A DNA stretch of 20,181 nucleotides from an uncultured Eubacteriales bacterium (GCA_902796115.1 CADBNX010000208.1:1-20181), one strand, 5' to 3'; shown: positions 6,742 through 14,554, counted from the first letter of the stretch. Numbers and translations are program-made. Notes: generated by a model from the sequence alone, not told the origin.

Positions 6742-8826
6742 ATGAAACGATTTCTGTCCCTGATGCTTGCGGCTGTAATGCTGCTTTCCCTGGCGGCAGC
6801 TGCCGCACACGCGGAACAGACCTATGCCGCCGGCACTGTGCTGCGCATGGCCACCGGCTACAACAGCGCCAAAACCGGCATTACCTTCGACGCGGAAACC
6901 GCGGGCGAAGGCATTACCCTCGCGGACGGCGTCACCTACAACACGGACAGCCTGAAGCCCACCTGGGTCGCCCTGGAAGAAATCCTGAACGTGAAGTTCG
7001 AGAACAAGTATCAGGGCAACGGTGCCGCCAAGGAATTCGAATACTGGAAAGAGCGTCTCAACGAGGTGGACATGGTCAGCGGAACCGCGGCCACGCTTTC
7101 CGAATACGGCGAGATCGGCAGCCTTGTCAACCTGGCGGAATACATGGATCAGCTTCCTTCCTTCCGGGCGTATCTGGATGCCAATCCCATCGTACGTCTC
7201 TCCATCACCGGCAATACCAAGACCGGCGCCATTTACTTCAGCCCCTACTTTGACGGTGTGAACGACATCGAGCGCATGCCGCTCATGCGTGTCGACTGGA
7301 CACAAAAACTGCTGGACGGCGAAGGTGAATTCACAGCGGACGCCTGCGGCACGACCGCAGATCCCGTCTACCAACCCTATATGCCCACTTCCGGAAAGGT
7401 CGAAATCGAAACCCCGACCCTGGATGGCACCGCAACCGAAATCGTAACCAAGGATTATGACGCGGCCGGAAACATCGTAGCTGTCATGAATGAAAAAGGC
7501 GCCATGAGCGGTGTTGAAGCGGTAAACCTGCTGCGTGCCTATATCGATACCGCTTATAACGGCTATTACGGCACCGAGCGCAGCAATCTTTTCTGCGGAC
7601 AGAACGCCGCGTGGGACGTGGACGAACTGGTTGCGCTGCTGCGCTGTGTGGTCGCGAACGCGCAGACCCTCAACGGCACGGAATCCGTGCAGGGTCTCTT
7701 CTCCCGCGAAGACGACAACTACCAGCGCCGGGTGGATATGTTCCGCCTTGCCGGACACCTCTTCGGTGTACGCGGTATGGAATCCCGTCAGGACTACCTG
7801 TATGTAGGTACCGACGGAATCCTGCATGACGCCCGCCAGGAAGAAGCGACCTATGAAGCACTTGCGAAGATGCACGAAATCGCGGCCGAAGGGCTCATTT
7901 CCCAGGCATTCATCGATATGGCGACCGAAACCAGTTCCACGTATCTTGAGAATGACCTTGGCTTCATGAGCTACGACTATAACCAGACCCAGACGGTCAT
8001 GAACGCCACCAAGCTGCAGAATGAAGACGGTGAAAAATACATGGCCGTGATGGTGCCGGTTGCCCGCTGGTATGACGGCACGGACGAAAACGGCACCTAT
8101 ATGCGCTTTACCGAATCCTGGCGTTCCGTCAAAACGGACGGATGGGCCATCTCGAAAGCCGGTGTTGAAGGCAGCCCGGATAAGCTGAACGCCGCGCTGG
8201 CGCTGATTGACTATGCGTTCTCCGAAGAAGGTCAGATCCTGATGAGCTACGGCCCGGACGCATTCATCAAGCACAATGAAGACGGCTCCGTTGCCACTTT
8301 CCTCTTCAACGGCAAGGAAATGCCCGTCATCGCCGATGCCACTTATGAAGAACTCTGGAGCAAGGCAAAAGGAAATTACACCAATTATGCCCGTATGTAT
8401 CTCGGTTCCACGCTGTCCTTCGTAAAGAGCCAAGCTTTCGAATATCAGTGCACGCATGAAGTCGGCCGCGAAGGAGCCGGCAAAATCTCTGCCGCGATCG
8501 CGCTCGGCACGATCAGACATCCCGAGCTTGCCATAACGGAAGACGGCTGGTACACCTCGATCCCCACGGTTCTCCCCCACACCAAGGTGGAGAATGACGA
8601 TCTGAACACCTATACGCAGCTCACCAGCAACGGCAAGTTCTCCGGAGCCAGGGGCGGTGAAAACCTCTTTGTCGATCTGATCGTAAAAGGCTTTGTGGAT
8701 GATGGATTCACCAGCACCGAAGAAGCGGTGAATACGGTTGTCAACGACTGGTTCGGCGATCTGTATCTTGAACTGAAGAACGACGCCTGGAACCGCCTGC
8801 TTGATTACTACAACAGTCTGAACTGA
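6742..8826 (+). CDS. Extracellular solute-binding protein of the CUT1 importer, unusually large and without a lipobox
   Basis: A 694-residue exported protein behind a strong AAGGAGG ribosome binding site. Residues 1-24 are a signal peptide with a charged start, a hydrophobic core and AHA before the likely cleavage site (AHA|EQ). There is no cysteine in this region, so it is not a classical lipoprotein, unlike most Gram-positive binding proteins. The mature chain has the family-like stretch VNLAEYMDQLPSFRAYL and a segment around WAISKAG...ALALIDYAFSEEGQILMSYG, typical of LplA/YtcQ-type binding proteins. YtcQ-type proteins are about 500 residues, so this one carries close to 200 extra. It presumably presents oligosaccharides to the two permeases upstream. 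A strong RNA hairpin follows the gene. Confidence 0.88.
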   Translation: MKRFLSLMLAAVMLLSLAAAAAHAEQTYAAGTVLRMATGYNSAKTGITFDAETAGEGITLADGVTYNTDSLKPTWVALEEILNVKFENKYQGNGAAKEFEYWKERLNEVDMVSGTAATLSEYGEIGSLVNLAEYMDQLPSFRAYLDANPIVRLSITGNTKTGAIYFSPYFDGVNDIERMPLMRVDWTQKLLDGEGEFTADACGTTADPVYQPYMPTSGKVEIETPTLDGTATEIVTKDYDAAGNIVAVMNEKGAMSGVEAVNLLRAYIDTAYNGYYGTERSNLFCGQNAAWDVDELVALLRCVVANAQTLNGTESVQGLFSREDDNYQRRVDMFRLAGHLFGVRGMESRQDYLYVGTDGILHDARQEEATYEALAKMHEIAAEGLISQAFIDMATETSSTYLENDLGFMSYDYNQTQTVMNATKLQNEDGEKYMAVMVPVARWYDGTDENGTYMRFTESWRSVKTDGWAISKAGVEGSPDKLNAALALIDYAFSEEGQILMSYGPDAFIKHNEDGSVATFLFNGKEMPVIADATYEELWSKAKGNYTNYARMYLGSTLSFVKSQAFEYQCTHEVGREGAGKISAAIALGTIRHPELAITEDGWYTSIPTVLPHTKVENDDLNTYTQLTSNGKFSGARGGENLFVDLIVKGFVDDGFTSTEEAVNTVVNDWFGDLYLELKNDAWNRLLDYYNSLN

Positions 8827-8838
8827 TGATTTCAATCC

Positions 8839-8870
8839 GCTCTCCGCACTGCCCCGGCAGTGCGGAGAGC
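8839..8870 (+). promoter_or_regulatory. Intercistronic RNA hairpin after the binding-protein gene
   Basis: A perfect 14-bp, G+C-rich stem (8839-8852 with 8857-8870) closes a CCCG loop, 12 bases after the stop codon. No U-run follows, so it is probably not a full terminator. Hairpins in this position in transport operons commonly protect the 3' end of the binding-protein mRNA and raise its level relative to downstream genes; that role is inferred here. Confidence 0.7.
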
Positions 8871-8895
8871 GAAATGTACGGAGGATTTGGGCGTC

Positions 8896-9483
8896 ATGTA
8901 CAAGAAACAAATGTCATTGCAACGCATCATCTGTCTTTTGTCCATTATCGCAAGCGCTGCGGTATTCATTTACTCGCTGGGCATGCTGACAGATCTCTTT
9001 GATACGCTGTATTCCATGATTCCCGATCCGGACGACCTGGACGCATCCAGAGTCGCAGGTGCGAGGATTTACTATGACATGCAGGGCTTCAATCATAATC
9101 TCCTTCTCTCCTCCATCGGAATGATTCTTCTGTCATGCCTCCTTTATATCACGAACACACACGTCCGCAGAAAATACTACATCGGCAATTTTGCCGCGAC
9201 TGCCGTGAATGCGGCTGCCGGGATCGCTGTATCCGTCTGGGCGCATATTGAGATTTCGGCCTTCAGGAACCAGTACCTGACCACGGTGGATTTTGCGGCA
9301 CTTGAACGCAGATTAAGCCGTATCGGAACTTATACGGATTCTCCGTTCTGGTTTGACCTTCACTGGGCTGTCTTTGCACTGTGCCTGCTCGTGTCTTTCC
9401 TTCTGGTTGCGAATGCAATCTGGAAGGTCAGACTCATGCGGGATGAAAAATCGCTGCTTCAGGCGGGAAAGGCGGTATCATGA
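8896..9483 (+). CDS. Small four-helix membrane protein A of the transporter module, function unknown
   Basis: A 195-residue protein with four predicted helices at about 11-30, 68-87, 95-117 and 154-176. Both even-sided loops are sizeable: 31-67 contains the acidic PDPDDLDA and the conserved-looking ARIYYDMQGFN, and 118-153 contains FRNQYLTTVDFAAL. A basic THVRRKYYIGN joins helices 2 and 3. There is no signal peptide beyond helix 1, no enzyme motif and no family I can name with certainty. I chose ATG 8896 because GGAGG lies 11 bases before it; an in-frame ATG at 8860 falls inside the hairpin. Its stop overlaps the next gene (ATGATGA). I recall similar uncharacterised proteins beside MsmX-like ATPases in other Clostridia, which I could not verify. 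Confidence 0.8.
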   Translation: MYKKQMSLQRIICLLSIIASAAVFIYSLGMLTDLFDTLYSMIPDPDDLDASRVAGARIYYDMQGFNHNLLLSSIGMILLSCLLYITNTHVRRKYYIGNFAATAVNAAAGIAVSVWAHIEISAFRNQYLTTVDFAALERRLSRIGTYTDSPFWFDLHWAVFALCLLVSFLLVANAIWKVRLMRDEKSLLQAGKAVS

Positions 9484-9959
9484 TGAACGACGACCGCGCC
9501 ACGGCGCTCGACCGGATGCGCTATACGAAGAATACCTCCTCATCACGCCTTGCGCTGCTGGCGATCCTGTTTGATGTGCTGTTCTTCGTCAGCATCTATA
9601 AATCCGATGTGGGCAGTTATTATTACACCATCCTGATCGGCGCTTCCATTATTTATAACCTGGTTTTCCTCCTGGCGGCTTTTCTTGCCTCCGAAGGCGT
9701 AAAGAATTATAAAACGAGCTTTTCCTGGCTCCTGATTGTTCTTGGAGCCGTTCAGCTCATCCGTATTTTCATCATTCCGATGAACGCGCGCACCTCCGCG
9801 GTCAACGGGATTCAGGTGATGAGCGATTTCCAGTTTTGGAGGACCGTACTCTATCTGTCGCTTTCCGCGATTTGTCTGTTTTTGAGCGCGGCAGTCAATC
9901 TGCGGAAAAGCAGAGCGCTGACCGCTCACCTGAAAACGTTGGAAGAAGCGCAGATCTAA
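9480..9959 (+). CDS. Small four-helix membrane protein B of the transporter module, function unknown
   Basis: A 159-residue protein with a hydrophilic N-terminus of about 22 residues and four predicted helices (about 23-40, 50-72, 80-100, 118-140), ending in a charged tail. Notable stretches are SSRLALLAILFDVLFFVSIY, KSDVGSYYYTILIGASIIYN and FLASEGVKNYK. Possible starts are ATG 9480 and ATG 9483; the first overlaps the previous stop by four bases, implying translational coupling. No catalytic or binding motif is visible. The next gene, the ATPase, begins 11 bases after its stop, so the protein is made together with the ATPase and probably acts at the same membrane complex; that is inference from the arrangement only. 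Confidence 0.8.
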   Translation: MMNDDRATALDRMRYTKNTSSSRLALLAILFDVLFFVSIYKSDVGSYYYTILIGASIIYNLVFLLAAFLASEGVKNYKTSFSWLLIVLGAVQLIRIFIIPMNARTSAVNGIQVMSDFQFWRTVLYLSLSAICLFLSAAVNLRKSRALTAHLKTLEEAQI

Positions 9960-9970
9960 GGAGGAATCCG

Positions 9971-11050
9971 ATGGCACAGCTATCTCTGCAGCATATTGAT
10001 AAAATCTATGACGACCGGGTTCAGGCCGTATTCGATTTCAATCTGGATGTAAAAGACGGGGAACTGATCGTACTGGTCGGTCCGTCCGGATGCGGAAAAT
10101 CCACCACGCTTCGTATGGTCGCCGGACTGGAGGACATTTCCCGCGGACATCTCTTCCTCGACGGAAAGGAAATCACCTCTTCACCCGCCAAGGACCGGGA
10201 TATGGCGATGGTGTTCCAGAATTATGCGCTCTACGGACATATGACGGTTTATGAAAACATGGCTTTCTCATTGACACTGCGCAAAGAAAACCCGAATGTG
10301 ATCCATAAAAAAGTGCTTGCCGCCGCGGAAATCCTGGACCTGACCAGCCAGCTGAACAAAAAACCCTCCCAGCTTTCCGGCGGGCAGAGACAGCGGGTCG
10401 CCATGGGCCGGTCCATTGTTCGGAATCCCAGGGTATTCCTGTTTGACGAACCGCTGAGCAACCTGGATGCCAAACTGCGCAGTGCCACGCGCAGAGAGAT
10501 CCTGCTGCTGCACAAACGGCTGCAGGCAACCATGCTTTACGTGACGCACGATCAGACCGAAGCCCTTACCCTGGCAGACCGGATCGTCTGTATGTCCATG
10601 GGACATGTGCAGCAGGTCGGCACACCGCTTGAGCTGTACGATTCTCCGGCAAATGTCTTTGTAGCCAGTTTTATCGGTCTTCCTCCCATGAATCTGTTCA
10701 ACGTCACAATCGAAGATAACGTACTGCGCGGGAAGGGATTTTCCGTACCGCTCACGCCTGTCCTTCTTGACACACTTTCAGACTGCAGAACACGCGAACT
10801 GATTCTCGGAGTCAGACCGGAAGACATATCCGAATCCATGGACAGCGAGCTCTGTATTCAGGTGTCCGCCAATGAAAACCTGGGCATGAATACGCTCGTA
10901 CACGGTCATATCGGCGAAGGGGAACGCATAACCGCCAAACTTCGCGGGTGGAAAGATTACAAACCCGGCGATACGGTTCCGGTTCAGTTCGGGAAGATGC
11001 ATTTCTTTGACAAAGAAACCACAAAAGCTATCCGGAAGGAGGCGAAATAA
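9971..11050 (+). CDS. ABC transporter ATPase, MsmX/UgpC type (first copy)
   Basis: A 359-residue ATPase with all catalytic elements: Walker A GPSGCGKST (37-45), Q-loop Gln83, signature LSGGQ (135-139), Walker B VFLFDE (155-160), D-loop SNLDAK, and switch His193 in THDQTEAL. The C-terminal about 120 residues are the regulatory OB/TOBE region of the CUT1 family, with GVRPEDI recognisable. The Q-loop region reads YALYGHM, where relatives and the second copy in this operon have YALYPxM. ATG 9971 follows AAGGAGG by 7 bases; an upstream in-frame ATG at 9836 would run through the previous gene in another frame and is rejected. It drives sugar uptake or a function of the four small membrane proteins that flank it. 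Confidence 0.92.
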   Translation: MAQLSLQHIDKIYDDRVQAVFDFNLDVKDGELIVLVGPSGCGKSTTLRMVAGLEDISRGHLFLDGKEITSSPAKDRDMAMVFQNYALYGHMTVYENMAFSLTLRKENPNVIHKKVLAAAEILDLTSQLNKKPSQLSGGQRQRVAMGRSIVRNPRVFLFDEPLSNLDAKLRSATRREILLLHKRLQATMLYVTHDQTEALTLADRIVCMSMGHVQQVGTPLELYDSPANVFVASFIGLPPMNLFNVTIEDNVLRGKGFSVPLTPVLLDTLSDCRTRELILGVRPEDISESMDSELCIQVSANENLGMNTLVHGHIGEGERITAKLRGWKDYKPGDTVPVQFGKMHFFDKETTKAIRKEAK

Positions 11051-11052
11051 GC

Positions 11053-11601
11053 ATGGCCCGCTTTCATGAGTTCTGCCGGAAACGCATCGTATCCCTCAAG
11101 CGCAAACCTCATATGATCCCGTTTGCCGTGATGCTGGCTGCTTTTATCTATTATTCCCTGAATCTGACGGTTATTTCCCACACCACCACCGTTATCAACG
11201 GTCCCGGTATGGGTCTGACAGGCTTTGTCACCATGCTCTTCTCGACGCTTTCTCTGGTATGCTTCCTGAATGCTTTTCCGCACCGCAAAAAAGTCAATGT
11301 GCCGATGCTGGTGCTGATGCTTCTGCTGGTATGCGCCGTTCTTTACTGCGATGTTTATTACAGAGGATGCATCATTACAGCCATCACCCGTGAACAGAAT
11401 CGAATTGATCCGACGGGAATCAACAGCTTTATCTCCGTTTCCTCCGGGATGCTGAATATTCACATGATCATTCTCTGCGCGGGGATTGTGCTTGTTGCGC
11501 TTCTGCCCCTGTATGCCCCGCTGATCAGGCGAATCAATACCAGCGTTCAGGTGGAAGGCAATGACAGTATGGAAACAATCGACATCAGCGGAGAAGAGTG
11601 A
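11053..11601 (+). CDS. Small four-helix membrane protein C of the transporter module, function unknown
   Basis: A 182-residue protein starting two bases after the ATPase stop, with AAGGAGG (11036-11042) inside the 3' end of the ATPase gene. The N-terminus is strongly basic (FCRKRIVSLKRKPH), predicting a cytoplasmic start. Helices are at about 21-41, 54-74, 82-103 and 133-155. Stretches such as FIYYSLNLTVISHTT, GMGLTGFVTMLFSTLSLV, FLNAFPHRKKVNVPMLVLML and YAPLIRRINTSVQVE look constrained, and the C-terminal tail is acidic (METIDISGEE). I recall comparable proteins annotated as hypothetical next to CUT1 ATPases in Clostridia, unverified. It is too small for a CUT1 permease and has no EAA loop. 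Confidence 0.8.
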   Translation: MARFHEFCRKRIVSLKRKPHMIPFAVMLAAFIYYSLNLTVISHTTTVINGPGMGLTGFVTMLFSTLSLVCFLNAFPHRKKVNVPMLVLMLLLVCAVLYCDVYYRGCIITAITREQNRIDPTGINSFISVSSGMLNIHMIILCAGIVLVALLPLYAPLIRRINTSVQVEGNDSMETIDISGEE

Positions 11602-12263
11602 TTCCGGTGGCGGCGATGAACAAAAAAGCAGAGCGGGCCGAACACGAAAAGAGTGCTTCTGATTATTATAAGCTGAATGTACGCGCTGTGGAGGATCTTG
11701 TAAACGCCGACGCATCCAATTCTCCACCCGTCAGCGAGGCAGAACTGCGAAAATACCGTTCCGGTTTCCGGCTGAAAATGCCGGATCGTCTGAAAGCCGT
11801 TCTGTTGAAAGCCTGGTTTGCCGGTGTCATCTGCTATTTCTTTATGTGGGGTCTGAGCACCCTTGCGATCGGTCAGATCGAAATGCTTATCATTCTCGGG
11901 ACCGCCCACGGAGTCGTTACGGATCTGATCGCCAATCATCTTTTCCGGCTTTATGCCAGGCCTGCCGGAAGCAATGACCGTTTTATGATGTTCCCCCGGA
12001 AATCGTTTGCGTCGTTTCCGCTGAACATTCTTTATTCCCTTCTGCTGGTCTTCTGCGTAGCAGAAACCTATAATACCGTCAACACCCTGGCAGTTGGGTA
12101 TAACGGGAAAATGCTGCTCGGCGTTGAACCGATTCTCTTTGGTGTTTTTACCACGGCATGGGATTTTCTGTTTCTCTCCATGAAACGTTTCCTGCTCCGC
12201 ATCGCGGCGGAAGCAAAACAAAAAGTTTCGGACGAAGGGAACAAATACAGCCCGAAAGGATAA
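11598..12263 (+). CDS. Small four-helix membrane protein D of the transporter module, function unknown
   Basis: A 221-residue protein beginning at GTG 11598, which overlaps the previous stop as GTGA; GTG 11607 or ATG 11616 are possible alternatives. An N-terminal cytoplasmic region of about 68 residues includes YYKLNVRAVEDLVNADASNS and PPVSEAELRKYRSG, which reads like a short helical adaptor. Four predicted helices follow (about 70-90, 93-115, 140-162, 173-195), with FPRKSFASFPLNILYS and LLGVEPILFGVFTTAWDFLF as distinctive segments, then a basic tail. No enzyme or transporter family is recognised. The soluble N-terminal part sets it apart from the other three and could contact the ATPase or a cytoplasmic enzyme; that is speculation. 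Confidence 0.8.
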   Translation: MIPVAAMNKKAERAEHEKSASDYYKLNVRAVEDLVNADASNSPPVSEAELRKYRSGFRLKMPDRLKAVLLKAWFAGVICYFFMWGLSTLAIGQIEMLIILGTAHGVVTDLIANHLFRLYARPAGSNDRFMMFPRKSFASFPLNILYSLLLVFCVAETYNTVNTLAVGYNGKMLLGVEPILFGVFTTAWDFLFLSMKRFLLRIAAEAKQKVSDEGNKYSPKG

Positions 12264-12272
12264 TACCGACCT

Positions 12273-13439
12273 GTGAAAATCGAAGCGATCGACCGTTACG
12301 TACAAAGCCTGATTGAACGCTCTTCCCCTGAAGGAACCGCATGGAATATTGAGAAAATGCGGCAGGGAGAAAAGCCGGCATGGAATTATATTGACGGCTG
12401 TATGTGTACGGCACTGCTTACACTCTCGGAGATAACCGATGATCGGCGCTATGCGGATTTCACGGAGCGTTTCATCGATGCATTTATAAACGAAGACGGC
12501 AGCATCCGCACTTTCCGCTCCGATGCGCACAGTCTGGACGATATCAATGAAGGGCGTGTTCTCTTCCCGCTTTTCCGCATCACCGGAAAAGAGAAATACC
12601 GCAGAGCCGCCATGTTCCTGCGCCGTCGGCTGAACTGTCAGCCCAGGACCGATGAAGGCAGCTGGTGGCATAAACAGATCTATCCGAATCAGGTGTGGCT
12701 TGACGGTATCTATATGGCGCAGCCGTTTGCGGCGCTTTATGAAAAAAACTTCGGGACCGGCGATTATTCCGATGTCCTGCGCCAGATTCTGAACGTCCGC
12801 AGCCACATGCGTGATCCTGCCACAGGCTTATACTTCCACGGATATGATGCGAGCCGCAAAGCCTTCTGGTGTGACCCTGCAAGCGGCTGCTCCCGGAGTT
12901 TCTGGCTTCGCGCGATCGGATGGTTTTCCGTTGCACTGGCAGATTTATCGGAAATTCTGCCGTCCGGCAGTGAGCAGGAAACGATCACATCGATTTTCCG
13001 CGCCTTGATGAAAGATGTGTCGCGATATGCGGATCCCGACAGCGGTCTTTATTCACAGGTGGTCAATTTTCCCGGTCGGGAAGGCAATTATCCGGAAAGC
13101 AGCGGCAGTTCCATGATTGCCTATGCTATGCTGAAAGGTGCCAGAACCGGTGCGCTTCCTGCTTCTTTTGCATCGCTGGGCCGTAAAACTTTCCTCGGCA
13201 TCATGAAAAACTGTCTGAAAATGGAAAACGGGATGCCGGAATTGGGCAGCATCTGCCTGGTGGCGGGGCTTGGACCGGATAACAATCGCCGCCGGGATGG
13301 GACATACGCCTATTACATTTCTGAGCCTGTTGTCAGCAATGACGCAAAAGGGGCAGCTCCCTTTCTTCTTTGTTATACGGAAATACTCCGTGCTCCGAAC
13401 GAAAATCAGGAGGGATCATCATGGCCTATCTGTCACTGA
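12273..13439 (+). CDS. Glycoside hydrolase family 105, unsaturated rhamnogalacturonyl/uronyl hydrolase (YteR-like)
   Basis: A 388-residue cytoplasmic enzyme, close to YteR in length, without a signal peptide. GH105/GH88 enzymes hydrate the double bond of the 4,5-unsaturated uronic acid left by polysaccharide lyases and so release it. Landmarks are LDDINEGR (88-95), WWHKQIYPNQVWLDGIYMAQ (131-150) with Asp144 at the position of the YteR catalytic aspartate, TGLYFHGYD (184-192), and GCSRSFWLRAIGWFSVAL (205-222), the counterpart of the family WxRGNGW/WxRAIGW motif. The start is GTG, 12 bases after GAAAGGA. The 3' end overlaps the next gene by 19 bases. It tells us the imported sugar is probably a lyase product; whether pectic, glucuronan or glycosaminoglycan-like is open. 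Confidence 0.92.
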   Translation: MKIEAIDRYVQSLIERSSPEGTAWNIEKMRQGEKPAWNYIDGCMCTALLTLSEITDDRRYADFTERFIDAFINEDGSIRTFRSDAHSLDDINEGRVLFPLFRITGKEKYRRAAMFLRRRLNCQPRTDEGSWWHKQIYPNQVWLDGIYMAQPFAALYEKNFGTGDYSDVLRQILNVRSHMRDPATGLYFHGYDASRKAFWCDPASGCSRSFWLRAIGWFSVALADLSEILPSGSEQETITSIFRALMKDVSRYADPDSGLYSQVVNFPGREGNYPESSGSSMIAYAMLKGARTGALPASFASLGRKTFLGIMKNCLKMENGMPELGSICLVAGLGPDNNRRRDGTYAYYISEPVVSNDAKGAAPFLLCYTEILRAPNENQEGSSWPICH

Positions 13440-14506
13440 AAAACATCAATAAAATCTATCCGAACGGTTACCACGCCGTACACAATTTCTGCCTTGAAAT
13501 TGAAAAAGGCGAGTTCATCGTCTTCGTCGGTCCGTCAGGCTGCGGAAAATCCACCACCCTGCGCATGATTGCCGGATTGGAGGAGATTTCCAACGGAGAG
13601 TTTCTCATCAACGGGAAACGCGCCAATGAAATGAGCCCCCGGGAGCGCGAAGTCGCCATGGTGTTTCAAAGCTATGCGCTCTATCCGCAGATGACGGTAT
13701 ATGATAACATCGCCTTTGGCCTGACGCTGCAGGGAGTGGATGAGAGCGTGATTGAGGAGCGCGTTCAGAATACTGCCCGGATCCTCGGCCTGTCCGACTA
13801 TCTGGACCGTCTGCCCCGTGCGCTGTCCGGAGGCCAGCGTCAGCGTGTCGCCATCGGCCGTGCCATTATCCGAAAGGTGGGCGTGTTCCTGATGGACGAA
13901 CCGCTCAGCAATCTGGATGCCAAGCAGCGCGTCACAATGCGCTATGAGATCGCTCAGATCCATCAGGAAACAGGCGCTACCACGATTTATGTTACCCACG
14001 ACCAGACGGAAGCCATGACTCTTGCCGACCGTATCGTTGTGATGAAAGACGGATATGTACAGCAGATCGGTACGCCCCGCGAACTGTATTTTGATCCGCA
14101 GAATGTGTTTGTTGCCGGTTTTATCGGCGAACCGCCGATGAATTTCCTGCGCGGTACGGTTCGGGAAGGTTCCCTTTTCTTTGGGGAGAACCGTCTTGAT
14201 CTCAGTCATAAGCTGCGCGACGTGTCATCATATGAGGGCAGGGAAATCGTACTCGGATTCCGTCCCGAATGCATTCGCCTGGGTCTGTGCCGGGACGCCT
14301 ATCAAGTCACCGGTCACGTGGAACTGACGGAAATGCTGGGTGATAATACAAACGTATATGTTTTCTCCGGAAACAACCAGGCGATACTGAAGATCGACAG
14401 TCACGACACTCCGGATACAGACAGTGATATCGAATTCTCAATTCCGCTTGACAGCGTGTATCTTTTTGACGGAAAAACTGAAAAAGTCATCAAAGATGTG
14501 GTATAA
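13421..14506 (+). CDS. ABC transporter ATPase, MsmX/UgpC type (second copy)
   Basis: A 361-residue ATPase with Walker A GPSGCGKST (37-45), Q-loop Gln83, LSGGQ (135-139), Walker B VFLMDE (155-160) and switch His193; the C-terminal OB/TOBE region contains GFRPECI. It aligns end to end with the first copy, and every motif falls at the same residue number, yet the two differ at many positions, so they are older paralogues rather than a recent tandem copy. ATG 13421 follows CAGGAGGGA; an in-frame ATG at 13370 lies inside the GH105 gene and is rejected. It is the last gene of the operon, overlapping GH105 by 19 bases. It may be the dedicated partner of the two permeases, or form a heterodimer with the first copy. 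Confidence 0.92.
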   Translation: MAYLSLKNINKIYPNGYHAVHNFCLEIEKGEFIVFVGPSGCGKSTTLRMIAGLEEISNGEFLINGKRANEMSPREREVAMVFQSYALYPQMTVYDNIAFGLTLQGVDESVIEERVQNTARILGLSDYLDRLPRALSGGQRQRVAIGRAIIRKVGVFLMDEPLSNLDAKQRVTMRYEIAQIHQETGATTIYVTHDQTEAMTLADRIVVMKDGYVQQIGTPRELYFDPQNVFVAGFIGEPPMNFLRGTVREGSLFFGENRLDLSHKLRDVSSYEGREIVLGFRPECIRLGLCRDAYQVTGHVELTEMLGDNTNVYVFSGNNQAILKIDSHDTPDTDSDIEFSIPLDSVYLFDGKTEKVIKDVV

Positions 14507-14507
14507 T
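14478..14507 (+). promoter_or_regulatory. Extended -10 promoter inside the 3' end of the second ATPase gene
   Basis: TGGTATAAT (14499-14507) is a consensus extended -10 element, with CTGAAA (14478-14483, 4 of 6 to TTGACA) 18 bases upstream. The TAA stop codon of the ATPase is part of the -10 box. Transcription would begin near 14514 and read into the flippase-like gene through a leader of about 75 bases. Confidence 0.5.
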
Positions 14508-14554
14508 CAACACGGCTGTCCGCAGCGCAGATAACCGTCACGCTTCTTCTGCCG

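Noticed and set aside
8860..8895. ATG 8860 as start of membrane protein A
   Set aside because: The codon lies in the 3' arm of a 14-bp hairpin and lacks a ribosome binding site; ATG 8896 follows GGAGG.
6718..8910. Open minus-strand frame of 730 codons opposite the binding-protein gene
   Set aside because: It is wholly antisense to a well-supported gene with a signal peptide and ribosome binding site, has no recognisable domain, and arises from biased codon use in G+C-rich DNA.
11547..12806. Open minus-strand frame of 419 codons across membrane protein D and GH105
   Set aside because: Overlaps two coupled plus-strand genes, one with clear GH105 motifs; composition is of a shadow frame.
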